A DNA stretch of 64,000 nt from Leptospira levettii (GTDB taxonomy: Bacteria; Spirochaetota; Leptospiria; Leptospirales; Leptospiraceae): contig NZ_NPDM01000002.1 of assembly GCF_002812085.1 (NCBI RefSeq), forward strand, positions 620,001 through 684,000, given 5' to 3'. Below, piece after piece: positions 54,098 to 63,204 of the stretch; position 1 is the first letter of the stretch; every line of letters starts with the position of its first letter. The position numbers and the translations under genes are program-made. The notes beneath the pieces were generated by a model, which ran no database searches, had not been told where the DNA came from, and saw nothing but the letters and a program-made list of their open reading frames with translations.

Positions 54098-54664
54098 TTA
54101 TGCCTTGGTTTCTTTTAAAAGGAGGTTACGACTCGTTCGGATCCAATCTTCGATTTTGGAAACAGAGTCTTTGATGAGTGCCTGCAACTGTGTTTTTTCT
54201 TCCGCGTAGAAGTTTTGTAAAACAAAGTCAGCCACGTCCATCCCCCCTTTTTCCGGTTTGCCCACACCAAACCGTAGCCGATGGAATTCTTGGGACCCGA
54301 GTTTTGCCACGATATCTTTTAGACCATTATGGCCAGCAGTTCCCCCACCAATTTTGTTTTTGATTTTTCCAAATGGCAAATCGACTTCGTCCTGGACCAC
54401 AAGGATTTGTGAGGGTGGAATTTTATACAAATTGGCAAGAGTTTGTGTCGCTTTGCCCGAGAGGTTCATAAACTCCAAAGGTTTTAGTAAATGGATTTTA
54501 TCACCTTCCCAAGTATGTGTGGTTTCAGCATATTTTTTGGCGTCCTTAAAGGACACACCAAATTCGGAAGCCAAAACATCTAAGATCATAAACCCAATAT
54601 TATGCCTGGTGTTTTTGTATTTGTCTCCAGGATTTCCAAGACCAACAATTAAAAAGTGAATCAT
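54098..54664 (-). CDS. pth: Peptidyl-tRNA hydrolase
   Basis: 188 residues. FLIVGLGNPGDKYKNTRHNIGF includes the family start and the catalytic His (in TRHNIG). KPLEFMNLSGKA, VVQDEVDLPFGKIK and GGTAGHNGLKDI are signatures. It frees tRNA from stalled peptidyl-tRNA. The ATG overlaps the cimA stop by 4 nt. Confidence 0.97.
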   Translation of the reverse strand: MIHFLIVGLGNPGDKYKNTRHNIGFMILDVLASEFGVSFKDAKKYAETTHTWEGDKIHLLKPLEFMNLSGKATQTLANLYKIPPSQILVVQDEVDLPFGKIKNKIGGGTAGHNGLKDIVAKLGSQEFHRLRFGVGKPEKGGMDVADFVLQNFYAEEKTQLQALIKDSVSKIEDWIRTSRNLLLKETKA

Positions 54665-56196
54665 AAACTCCCAAGAATTATATGTAACATTCGTTCGGTG
54701 GCTTTGACTGCAGCAACCTGTTGGTCCGAATCAATACCGATTGTGCGGATGGGGTGACCTTCTCCCTCTTTTTTCCAAGTGATGACAGTCTCCACGAGTG
54801 CATTGGTATTCCCACCAGGTGGAATCCTCACTTCATAATCAAAGAGTTTTGGGATTTGGATCTTCAAGGTTTTTAAGATGGTTCCGAGGGCATTCATAAA
54901 CGCATCGTAACCACCATCCCCTTCTCCTTTTCCTTCATAGAGTTTGCCTTGGTACATCACTTTCACTTCCGCCTTTGGTTTGACACCAATGCCACTTGTG
55001 ACTGTACATGTTTCGATCCGAAAACTAGATTCTAAGTTTTCCCCTGTGATATCAGAAATGATATAAGGTAAATCTTCTTTGGTGACAGTTTTGTTTTGGT
55101 CCCCAAGTTCGATGACCCTTGCGAGAACCTTCTTTTCGATCTCAGGGGAAAGCACCATTCCCAATTGTTTTAAGTTCTCGGTGATACTTGCTTTCCCTGC
55201 TAACTTACCGAGTGCATAAACACGGCTCCTTCCAAATCGTTCGGGAAGGATGGGATTTGCATATAAATTACCCTTTTTGTCTCCATCGGCATGGACACCT
55301 GCTGTTTGTGTGAATACATCTTCTCCCACAATCGGTCTGTTATCCGAGATTCGTTTTCCTGAAAATACTTCCACAAGTCTTGAGGAACTTGTGATTTCCT
55401 TTTCGACAACTGAGGTTCTAAATTTGGTTTTGTCATGAAGGGCAGTCACTACCGCTTCCAGTGGAGAATTCCCAGCTCGTTCCCCAAGACCGTTCACAGC
55501 GACATGGAGTCCTCGAACCCCTGCTTTCACTGCTTCCAAACAATTTGCAACAGCTAGGTCATAATCATTATGCCCGTGAAACTCAAACCATAAATTGGGA
55601 AATAGGCTAACAAGATCTGTCACCGCGGTTCGCACTTCTTCGGGGGATAAAACACCCAATGTATCGGCTAAATAAAAACGTTTGATAGGAAATTTGGAAA
55701 CTGTTTGTAAGTATTGAATGACGTAATCTCTGGAATGTAAGTATCCATTGGACCAGTCTTCTAAATAAACATTCACTGTGATCCCGGCTTCTTGAGCAAA
55801 TTCCACAGTTTGTTTGATATCGGAAAAATGTTCTTCGGGAGTTTTTCGCAATTGGTTTGTTAGGTGATTAAGTGATCCTTTTGTCAAAAGGTTTAAAACC
55901 TTAACCCCAGTGCCCTTCATCCACTCCACAGTTTTGTCTACGTCAACAAATCCTAAAATCTCAATCCGGTCCTGAAGACCTTCTCCTTTTGCCCATTCAA
56001 TGATTTTCCTAACAGCTTCAAATTCTCCAGGGGAAACTCTTGCACTCGCAATTTCTACTCTGTCAGTTTTTAGATCCTTTAAAAGGTGTTTGGTGATGTT
56101 TAGCTTTTGTTGCCAAGAGAATGATACACCATTGGTTTGTTCCCCATCCCGTAAGGTTACGTCTAAAATTTCTATTTTGGAATTTGGTTCTGTCAT
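54661..56196 (-). CDS. cimA: Citramalate synthase (isopropylmalate-synthase family)
   Basis: 511 residues. The TIM barrel opens with IEILDVTLRDGEQTNGVSFS (catalytic Arg and metal Asp). FHGHNDYDLAVANCLEAVKAG and GLGERAGNSPLE carry metal-binding His and catalytic residues, and TQTAGVHADGDKKGNLYANP is characteristic. A LeuA-type regulatory domain ends the protein. The sequence agrees closely, from memory, with the Leptospira interrogans citramalate synthase used for isoleucine made from pyruvate and acetyl-CoA. Leucine-pathway activity is the alternative. Overlaps the Smr gene by 4 nt. Confidence 0.85.
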   Translation of the reverse strand: MTEPNSKIEILDVTLRDGEQTNGVSFSWQQKLNITKHLLKDLKTDRVEIASARVSPGEFEAVRKIIEWAKGEGLQDRIEILGFVDVDKTVEWMKGTGVKVLNLLTKGSLNHLTNQLRKTPEEHFSDIKQTVEFAQEAGITVNVYLEDWSNGYLHSRDYVIQYLQTVSKFPIKRFYLADTLGVLSPEEVRTAVTDLVSLFPNLWFEFHGHNDYDLAVANCLEAVKAGVRGLHVAVNGLGERAGNSPLEAVVTALHDKTKFRTSVVEKEITSSSRLVEVFSGKRISDNRPIVGEDVFTQTAGVHADGDKKGNLYANPILPERFGRSRVYALGKLAGKASITENLKQLGMVLSPEIEKKVLARVIELGDQNKTVTKEDLPYIISDITGENLESSFRIETCTVTSGIGVKPKAEVKVMYQGKLYEGKGEGDGGYDAFMNALGTILKTLKIQIPKLFDYEVRIPPGGNTNALVETVITWKKEGEGHPIRTIGIDSDQQVAAVKATERMLHIILGSL

Positions 56197-56468
56197 GCTT
56201 TCAATCGATTGATGTATTCTTTGGAAGGTGCGAGGATTTCCACAAGGGTACTACCTGGGTTCTGCCGAAACATTGGATCGGATTCCACTAATTTCAAAAA
56301 CCCTGAGCTAGTCACGTAGTCAATCGCCATTCGGCGTAATACCCCTTCCCCGATTCCATGTAGGATTTCCACATAGGTTTCCCCATCCATAAAGGCTTCA
56401 TGGAGTTCCCTCTCGAGTTTGGTCCGAGCTTCTTCGAATCGGAGTTTACGAATGTAAATGGTACGCAC
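56193..56468 (-). CDS. Smr-domain protein
   Basis: 91 residues from a GTG at 56468, essentially one Smr domain. LRFEEARTKLERELHEAF is helix 1, and YVEILHGIGEGVLRRMAIDYV is the HGxGxGxLR nuclease-type motif. Stand-alone Smr proteins can nick or bind nucleic acids and in some bacteria act on stalled ribosomes. The perfect hairpin at 56471 lies directly upstream. Confidence 0.85.
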   Translation of the reverse strand: MRTIYIRKLRFEEARTKLERELHEAFMDGETYVEILHGIGEGVLRRMAIDYVTSSGFLKLVESDPMFRQNPGSTLVEILAPSKEYINRLKA

Positions 56469-56470
56469 CG

Positions 56471-56492
56471 TAAGTCCAAAAAAATGGACTTA
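56471..56492. repeat. Perfect 8-bp inverted repeat between the receiver and Smr genes
   Basis: TAAGTCCA (56471-56478), six A, TGGACTTA (56485-56492). In RNA of either strand this gives an 8-bp hairpin with a 6-nt homopolymer loop. It overlaps the last codon bases of the receiver gene and ends 3 nt before the Smr start. It has no clear T-run after it on the minus strand, so it is not a standard terminator. Confidence 0.6.
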
Positions 56493-56906
56493 GGTCAAAT
56501 TGCAACAGAAACGAACTGCATCCAATAGTTCCTTGGTATTCCAAGGTTTGGAAAAAATCGCATAGGTTTTGGCTTCTTCTTTTACACGGTTGATTGCATC
56601 CCTGTCTGCATGCCCAGAAATGAGGATGGATTTGATGTGAGGGTATTTTTGGTGGACTTTGATGAGAAATTCGTCTCCCCGCATCCCGGGCATGAGCCAG
56701 TCCGATAAAATGAGAATCACTTCCACACCTGATTGGCAGAGGTCATCAATCACTTCCATGGCTTCTTCTGGGTTTTGAGCCGTTTCATATGTGTAACTGC
56801 CCCCGATCTCTCTTTTGAGTTCTTGTACGAGAGAAAGAAGGAGGATTGGTTCATCATCAACACATAGAATGGCATTTTTCTCGTTTTTGATCTGCGATAA
56901 ATTCAA
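56490..56906 (-). CDS. Single-domain response regulator
   Basis: 138 residues, a receiver domain only. The acidic pocket is VDDEP, the phospho-acceptor Asp is in [13 protein letters not shown], and the Lys is in [12 protein letters not shown]. There is no output domain, so it may relay phosphate or act through protein contacts. The ATG overlaps the kinase stop by 4 nt, which makes it the obvious partner of the kinase. Confidence 0.92.
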   Translation of the reverse strand: MNLSQIKNEKNAILCVDDEPILLLSLVQELKREIGGSYTYETAQNPEEAMEVIDDLCQSGVEVILILSDWLMPGMRGDEFLIKVHQKYPHIKSILISGHADRDAINRVKEEAKTYAIFSKPWNTKELLDAVRFCCNLT

Positions 56907-59626
56907 ACTCTTTCCCCTTCCATTACTTTTGGTATGTACACCCTGAATTCCGTTCCAGTAGGATCTGAAATAAAATCAATTTTTCCATTCATTTTTTCCA
57001 CGATTTGTTTACAAATGTCAAGCCCAAGCCCAATCCCCTCTCCATGTTTTTTTGTCGTAAAAAAAGGCAAAAAAACTTTGTCTTGGATTTCGGGATCAAT
57101 TCCTTTACCATTATCCTTAATCGATGTTAGGATAAAGTCTGATTCTGTTGTGACTGAGATTCTAATTTTACCCTTATAATCCATTGCTTGTAAAGCATTA
57201 TTGATTAAATTGATCCAAACTTGGTTGAGTTTATCTCGATCCGCCAAACAAGAATCAGATGTAAAATAGTTCTTAATGATTTCCACATCTTTTTTAATTT
57301 TTGCCTGGTATAAAGTTAAAATTGAATCCAATTCTGAAGGAATATTCACATGTTGTGAGTTAGTGTCGGCAACAGATTGGTCGGTATACAAATAATGTTT
57401 GAGTGCATTCACTACATGTGAGGCTTTTTCCGTAGCAGATTGAACCACGTACACCAATCGATACAAACTTCCCAAAGTCACAACATTTTGTAATAAGAGA
57501 TTCGCTCCTGGTTTTTCTATAATGGAAAAGATTTGAGAGTCCCAGATAGTGACTCCAATTGATGTTAGATGGTCGAGTATATCTTCAGGATTGGGAATAT
57601 TTTTTTCTTTGAGTTGTGCCATCCTTTCCTTTTTTTCCGCTCGACTCATAAGACCAGAACTTCTATCTCCAAAATTAACACTTAACATGAGTAATGTTTG
57701 AAAGTCTTCCAATTCATCATGGTTTAATTTTTCCAAAAATTGTGGAAGGAGTAGGATATCCTTTTTTAAAATTTCCGACATGGCACGCACGCTGGAAGAA
57801 ATTGCACCAAGTGGTGTATTCAATTCATGAGTGATGCCTGCTGCAAATTGTCCTAGTGCTGCTAATTTTTCACTGAGTAATAACTGGTTTTGTGCATTAT
57901 GTAGATCGAGTAAAATTCGTTCTTTGGTGGCAATGGTTTCCAGTAAATTCTTGTTACTTTCCATAAGAGCAACCGTTCGGTCATTGACGATTTTTTCCAA
58001 ATTAGTATTGGTTTCCATCACCATCCTTTGGCTTGCACTCACCCTTTCGAAACTGGATTTTAATTCCCTCGACATAAAACGGAATGCATCCGAAAGCCCT
58101 CGGAGCTCAGCAATCATACTCTCACCCACAGGAAAGTCCCAATCTCCTTTTGCCAGTGATTTGGATGCAGAAGAAAATCGTAAAATTGGACGTGTGACAA
58201 GTTCTGCCAAAACTACAGCTAGGATCAGACTCAAAAGAATGGCCCAAGCAAATACCATAGCTGACTCACTATTCCCTGTATACACTCCACTCAAATAAAA
58301 GGAATAAGGAAACAGTGTAACTAGGTAGATGGATTTTTTTTCTTTTGGGATTTCGAATCTCGAAACATTGGCATTCCAATTTTCTCTCGATAGTGGTTTT
58401 TTTGTCACAACAGAAAAACTCAAATGTGTTTCTGGGTAATGAAGGTCACTTGCTTGTTTTTTTAATTCGACACGTAAAGTTTCCAAAAGACGAGAAGATT
58501 TTGGTTCGTTCGATAGACTAGAAATGAGTGTTAGGTGAGAATCCAACAAGTACACTTTTCCTTGGGTGTTCACCATGGAAACATCCAATAATTGTTGGAG
58601 TAAAATGGGACTTGCGTTTATGGAGCCAGTACTTGATTCCAATTCTGATAATTGTAATTGAATGTTTTTTGACCATTGTTTGTGTAAAATTTCAACCATA
58701 TGGTATGCAGATTCTTCTGCATTTTTTAAAGTCACATACGATGTAATCCCAACTAATAACAAAACCAAACAAACAAATGGTGCCACAATGAATAATTGTA
58801 AGGATATCCCGGTTCTATCTTCAGCATATTGTTCATTTGAAGGCCCAAGATTCGATGCTGATACCCAAACCATTCTTGGTTCTGTGATGCTAACTTCCTT
58901 TACTTGGAATGGGATCTCAGCCCAAAAATATCCAATTTTTTTAACAATGGGAAACAACAAAAAAGTGATGAGCGGAGCTAGGATCCAGGTGATTCCAGTT
59001 GTGAAAATAAGAGCTGAACTAATGGTATGATAGGAAATTTCAGATCCAAATTGTTTGGAACATAAAAACCCCCATAAAAACGGTTCGAGTAATAAAAACA
59101 AAAAAACAAATATGAAATAATAAATCCAGACTCTCACCTTACTAAAATTTGGTGACTTACCAATCATTTGGTAAGAGAGCCAAAACATGGATGGATTAAT
59201 GAAATACCCAAGTAACCAGTCCCATAAAAAGTCTGGAGGAACCCCTTCGATCAAATCGGATAGACCATAAGCAAAAGGCACTGCAAGTAATGCTGGGTAT
59301 CCAAAAAAATTAAGGCATAAAAAAACAGATAAATCCTTAAGACTTTCTAAGGTCTGTGCTCCAGGGATGAGGACAATGGAACTCCCTAAATAACCAGTTG
59401 CAAATATGGAGATAAAGGTAATGAGAAAAAAATAGAAACTTTTGAGATTCCATGTCCAGACTTCCCTCGAGATCCGGAATTGTTTTCCATTCCTAAATGT
59501 AAATCCAGTATAAGCAAAAACTGCAATGAGAGATCCCAATAAAAACGAAAATCGACCCCAGACTTCTAAAATAGGCAGTGGGATTTTGGAAATGACAAAC
59601 TCTAACCAAACGATGATCTCTGCCAT
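56903..59626 (-). CDS. Membrane sensor histidine kinase
   Basis: About 907 residues from the ATG at 59626. About seven hydrophobic helices (1-250) form a polytopic sensor. Another helix near 285, an extracytoplasmic stretch and a helix near 470 follow, then HAMP (about 485-530) and a coiled coil. The H-box [15 protein letters not shown] has His near 602. The ATP-binding domain carries [12 protein letters not shown] (N box), DNGKGID and [20 protein letters not shown] (G boxes). Roughly 200 residues separate the H and N boxes, longer than usual. Signal unknown. Confidence 0.9.
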   Translation of the reverse strand: MAEIIVWLEFVISKIPLPILEVWGRFSFLLGSLIAVFAYTGFTFRNGKQFRISREVWTWNLKSFYFFLITFISIFATGYLGSSIVLIPGAQTLESLKDLSVFLCLNFFGYPALLAVPFAYGLSDLIEGVPPDFLWDWLLGYFINPSMFWLSYQMIGKSPNFSKVRVWIYYFIFVFLFLLLEPFLWGFLCSKQFGSEISYHTISSALIFTTGITWILAPLITFLLFPIVKKIGYFWAEIPFQVKEVSITEPRMVWVSASNLGPSNEQYAEDRTGISLQLFIVAPFVCLVLLLVGITSYVTLKNAEESAYHMVEILHKQWSKNIQLQLSELESSTGSINASPILLQQLLDVSMVNTQGKVYLLDSHLTLISSLSNEPKSSRLLETLRVELKKQASDLHYPETHLSFSVVTKKPLSRENWNANVSRFEIPKEKKSIYLVTLFPYSFYLSGVYTGNSESAMVFAWAILLSLILAVVLAELVTRPILRFSSASKSLAKGDWDFPVGESMIAELRGLSDAFRFMSRELKSSFERVSASQRMVMETNTNLEKIVNDRTVALMESNKNLLETIATKERILLDLHNAQNQLLLSEKLAALGQFAAGITHELNTPLGAISSSVRAMSEILKKDILLLPQFLEKLNHDELEDFQTLLMLSVNFGDRSSGLMSRAEKKERMAQLKEKNIPNPEDILDHLTSIGVTIWDSQIFSIIEKPGANLLLQNVVTLGSLYRLVYVVQSATEKASHVVNALKHYLYTDQSVADTNSQHVNIPSELDSILTLYQAKIKKDVEIIKNYFTSDSCLADRDKLNQVWINLINNALQAMDYKGKIRISVTTESDFILTSIKDNGKGIDPEIQDKVFLPFFTTKKHGEGIGLGLDICKQIVEKMNGKIDFISDPTGTEFRVYIPKVMEGERV

Positions 59627-59655
59627 GACCAAAAAATCGTAGGTGGTATTTTAAA

Positions 59656-60717
59656 TTAGTAAAGCAAAATCTTTTTTACTTTCTTTGCAAGTGAGGAAGG
59701 GAACTCGGTTTCAAGTGAATCCAGTTTTACCCATTTAAATTCAATATTCGATGTTTTCAAAAAAGTTTCCAATTCCATTGTCTGATTTAATTTTAAATGG
59801 GGAACAGAATATTCTAATTTATGATGAGTGATGGTATGTTTGATGGTTCCTAAGTTTTGGCATTGTCCTTGATACGATCCTAAAAAATGAAAAAAATCGG
59901 AAGGATGATATTCATTGTTAGGTAGTTCACCTAAAAAACCATAGGGAAGATGGAACATACCTTTTAAAAATCGATTTTTATGTTCTTTAATGAGGAGGTA
60001 AACATCGTCCTTCTGGACAATCCATATCTCACCTTGCAAAACAATTTGTTTTTGATTTTTTTCGCGAATGGGGATTTCTTTTGTTTTCCCATGGATTCTA
60101 GCAAAACATCCTTCCATGAGTGGACAAACCAAACATTTAGGTGATTCAGGTAAGCAGATTGTTGCCCCAAGTTCCATCATGGCTTGGTTATGGTCACCAG
60201 GAAATTCCAAGTTTAAAAATTCATTTGCCTTTTCCTGCAGTTCTAAATCTGCTTTTGGACCTAGAATGTTTTTCACATAACCAGTGTAACGCGAAAGCAC
60301 GCGTTTTACATTTCCATCAAGTACTGCATAAGGTAAATCATAGGCAATCGATAAAATAGCACGTGCTGTATAATTCCCAATGCCTGGTAACTTTAATACC
60401 AATTCTAAGTCTTTTGGAAAGGAACCATTGTACAAATTGACAATTTGAATGGCAGCTTTTCGTATGTTCCGAGCACGGCTATAATACCCAAGGCCCTTCC
60501 AATGAGCAAGGACTTCTTCTTCACTTGCCTTAGCCAACTCTTCTGGGTTTGGAAAACGTCTTAGGAAATTTTCAAACAAGGGTAACATCGCCGCAACTCT
60601 TGTTTGCTGCAACATCACCTCAGAAATCCAAATGGGATATGCTTGTTTTTTTTTACGAAAAGGTAAGTCACGTTTGTGTAATAAATACCAATCGTGAAGT
60701 TTTTTCTGTGGGCTCAA
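59656..60717 (-). CDS. mutY: A/G-specific adenine glycosylase
   Basis: 353 residues from a TTG overlapping the upstream stop (TTGA). WISEVMLQQTRVAAM is the MutY helix, LPGIGNYTARAILSIAYD is the helix-hairpin-helix with catalytic Asp region, and CLPESPKCLVCPLMEGC holds the [4Fe-4S] cysteines (x6, x2, x5). The C-terminal NUDIX-like part recognises 8-oxoG. It removes A mispaired with 8-oxoG. Confidence 0.95.
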   Translation of the reverse strand: MSPQKKLHDWYLLHKRDLPFRKKKQAYPIWISEVMLQQTRVAAMLPLFENFLRRFPNPEELAKASEEEVLAHWKGLGYYSRARNIRKAAIQIVNLYNGSFPKDLELVLKLPGIGNYTARAILSIAYDLPYAVLDGNVKRVLSRYTGYVKNILGPKADLELQEKANEFLNLEFPGDHNQAMMELGATICLPESPKCLVCPLMEGCFARIHGKTKEIPIREKNQKQIVLQGEIWIVQKDDVYLLIKEHKNRFLKGMFHLPYGFLGELPNNEYHPSDFFHFLGSYQGQCQNLGTIKHTITHHKLEYSVPHLKLNQTMELETFLKTSNIEFKWVKLDSLETEFPSSLAKKVKKILLY

Positions 60718-60998
60718 ATGTCCGAATCTTGTATGCTATAACGAAGGTAGGTATTACAACTTCCCTCTTCCGTATACCGAACCAAGTCATAATCCAAACG
60801 GGTGGATCGGAAAAATTTGGAATGAGCCAATCGTTCGCGGATTTCCTGACGGATGTGGTCACGAGCTTCTTGTCTTTTATCATAATAGGCAGGTGATAAA
60901 ATTTCACTTTTGTAAGACAAATTTCCCTCACGGTAAATCGCTACAGTCACCTGCACTCGGTATTTGCGTTGTAATCCTTGTTTTACTTCCGTATTCAT
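60714..60998 (-). CDS. Small conserved-looking protein of unknown function
   Basis: 94 residues from the ATG at 60998, preceded by GGAACCA; a TTG at 61007 is an alternative. It is a charged, mixed alpha-beta sequence (RVQVTVAIYREGNLSYKSEI, RLDYDLVRYTEE) with no signal or motif I recognise. It overlaps mutY by 4 nt, so it is translated with it. It diverges from ispG over a gap of about 140 nt. Confidence 0.65.
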   Translation of the reverse strand: MNTEVKQGLQRKYRVQVTVAIYREGNLSYKSEILSPAYYDKRQEARDHIRQEIRERLAHSKFFRSTRLDYDLVRYTEEGSCNTYLRYSIQDSDI

Positions 60999-61139
60999 TG
61001 GTTCCAAAAAGCCCAGGTTTTCTTCCTAAATTGATTTTCGGTTTGGAAGGTAGTGAAATTGAAAGCCACAGATTTTTTTCATACTGCTTGCCCAAATTTT
61101 CGAATTTAATTTCCTAGATAATGAGAACATAAGATTCAA

Positions 61140-63161
61140 ATGAGCACCAAATATAACGAATCGCCATTTTTTTACAGAAGAAGACCTACAAGAGAAGTGA
61201 AAGTGGGAGATGTTGGAATTGGAGGGAAAAACCCAATCCGTGTCCAATCGATGATCACATCTAACACAAGAGATACGGATGCGAGTATCCAACAAATCTC
61301 AGATTTAGAGAAAGCTGGTTCGGAAATCGTTCGCCTAACAGTACCTAGTCAAGCTGATGCAGATAACTTACCAAATATCCGAAAACGGATGAAAGAACTT
61401 GGTCTAAAAGTTCCTCTTGTAGCTGATATCCACTTCACACCACAAGTTGCATTAAAATGTGTGGAATGGGTTGAAAAGGTGCGCATCAACCCAGGAAACT
61501 TTGCTGACAAAAAAAAATTTGAGATCATCGAATACACTGACAAAGATTATAATGAAGAACTAGAACGGATTGAAGAAGTATTCACTCCTCTTGTATTAAG
61601 AGCCAAAGAACTTGGTGTTGCCATGAGAATTGGAACGAACCATGGAAGTTTATCGGATCGTATTATGAATCGATTTGGGGACACACCTCTTGGAATGGTA
61701 GAGTCTGCATTGGAATTCATCCGAATTGCTGAAAAAAATTCGTATCGAGACATTGTTGTTTCCATGAAAGCATCCAATCCTCAAGTCATGATACAAGCTT
61801 ACCGTATGTTAGTTGCTAGATTTTATGACTTAGGAATGGATTATCCACTCCACTTAGGTGTGACAGAGGCCGGAGATGGTAAAGATGGAAGGATCAAATC
61901 AGCGATCGGAATCGGAAGTTTACTGGAAGATGGTCTGGGTGATACAATTCGTGTCTCATTAACAGAAGATGCCATTTTTGAAATCCCCGTTGCGAAAGAA
62001 CTGGTTCAAAAATATAACAATCTCTATTTTCATTCCTTAACGGCAAAAGAAAATCCAGTGGTGCGAGATAGCATATATTCGGAATTTCGAGACCCTTACC
62101 AATACTCTCGGTTTTATTCCAAAGAAATTGCAGTTGGGGAAACAAAAATTGGTGATACAAATCCAGTTAGGATTGAATCCTGTTTTCCTTTTTTTGGAGA
62201 AGGAACTGCAGAAGAAGTCCTGCATCTCATCCAAAGGGGAAGCAAATCAGGTCGAGTTCCAGAACTGATTCATTTTAACATTGATTCCGAATTCGATTTA
62301 CTAACTCTTGGAACGATGGTAAGGAGAGGATCATTCCCATTACCTGTTTCCATCGCACTTTCTGAAGAACTAATGTACCAGTATGATACCTTTGCTGAAG
62401 ATTTGTATAAGTTTCAAAAATGGGTCATCTCCCCTTCTCTCTTTTTAAAAGAATCGGAAGAATCCTGGGATGACCTTTTACAATTTGTACATCGATATGC
62501 AAAAGACAAACGATCAGTGGAATGGACTTTTTCATCATCTAATGTTGAGCAGGTGTCTATTGTCTTAAAAGAATGCAAAAAAAGAAAAATTGAAAATATT
62601 CTTTTTTCAACTTCAGATGGTGACTTACTCACAACCCGAAAACTAGCATTCTTATTAAGAGAATCCGATTACCCCATTGTATTAAATGTTTCTGGAAAGA
62701 ACAAAGACCAATTGATGTATGATGCTTCGATCCAAGCAGGAGGAAGTTTATTAGATGGAATTGGAGATGTCATCAGACTATCCTACGGTGACGGAGAAGC
62801 AGAAGAATGTTTGCATTTAAATTTTGATATTTTGCAAGCAACTCGGCTTAGACTTACCAAAACAGAATACATTTCCTGCCCTTCGTGTGGAAGGACCATG
62901 TTTGACTTACAAACAACAACAGCAAAAATCAAAGAAAAAACGGGCCATCTAAAAGGTGTAAAAATTGCTGTGATGGGATGTATTGTGAATGGACCAGGTG
63001 AGATGGCAGATGCTGATTTTGGATATGTTGGGGCAGGAATTGGTAAAGTCCACCTCTACAAAGGGAAAGAAATTGTAAAAAAAGGAGTCTCTGAAACGGA
63101 AGCTCCCGACCTACTCATCGAACTCATTCGTGAAAATGGGATGTGGAACGATCCAGAATAA
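61140..63161 (+). CDS. ispG: 4-hydroxy-3-methylbut-2-enyl diphosphate synthase, large-insert type
   Basis: 673 residues, much longer than the about 370 of the E. coli enzyme. The TIM barrel starts VGDVGIGGKNPIRVQSM and includes VADIHFTPQVALKCVEW. A large middle insert occupies about 300-570. The C-terminal iron-sulfur part has SCPSCGRTMFDLQ and VMGCIVNGPGEMADADFGYVG, given as CPSCGR and GCIVNGPGE. It reduces MEcPP to HMBPP in the MEP isoprenoid pathway. The two-domain layout is the plant, Chlamydia and spirochaete form. Confidence 0.95.
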   Translation: MSTKYNESPFFYRRRPTREVKVGDVGIGGKNPIRVQSMITSNTRDTDASIQQISDLEKAGSEIVRLTVPSQADADNLPNIRKRMKELGLKVPLVADIHFTPQVALKCVEWVEKVRINPGNFADKKKFEIIEYTDKDYNEELERIEEVFTPLVLRAKELGVAMRIGTNHGSLSDRIMNRFGDTPLGMVESALEFIRIAEKNSYRDIVVSMKASNPQVMIQAYRMLVARFYDLGMDYPLHLGVTEAGDGKDGRIKSAIGIGSLLEDGLGDTIRVSLTEDAIFEIPVAKELVQKYNNLYFHSLTAKENPVVRDSIYSEFRDPYQYSRFYSKEIAVGETKIGDTNPVRIESCFPFFGEGTAEEVLHLIQRGSKSGRVPELIHFNIDSEFDLLTLGTMVRRGSFPLPVSIALSEELMYQYDTFAEDLYKFQKWVISPSLFLKESEESWDDLLQFVHRYAKDKRSVEWTFSSSNVEQVSIVLKECKKRKIENILFSTSDGDLLTTRKLAFLLRESDYPIVLNVSGKNKDQLMYDASIQAGGSLLDGIGDVIRLSYGDGEAEECLHLNFDILQATRLRLTKTEYISCPSCGRTMFDLQTTTAKIKEKTGHLKGVKIAVMGCIVNGPGEMADADFGYVGAGIGKVHLYKGKEIVKKGVSETEAPDLLIELIRENGMWNDPE

Positions 63162-63204
63162 AAAATAGTTTCCTTTTGTTTCTTCCATCTGTAACTTCAC
63201 CCAG

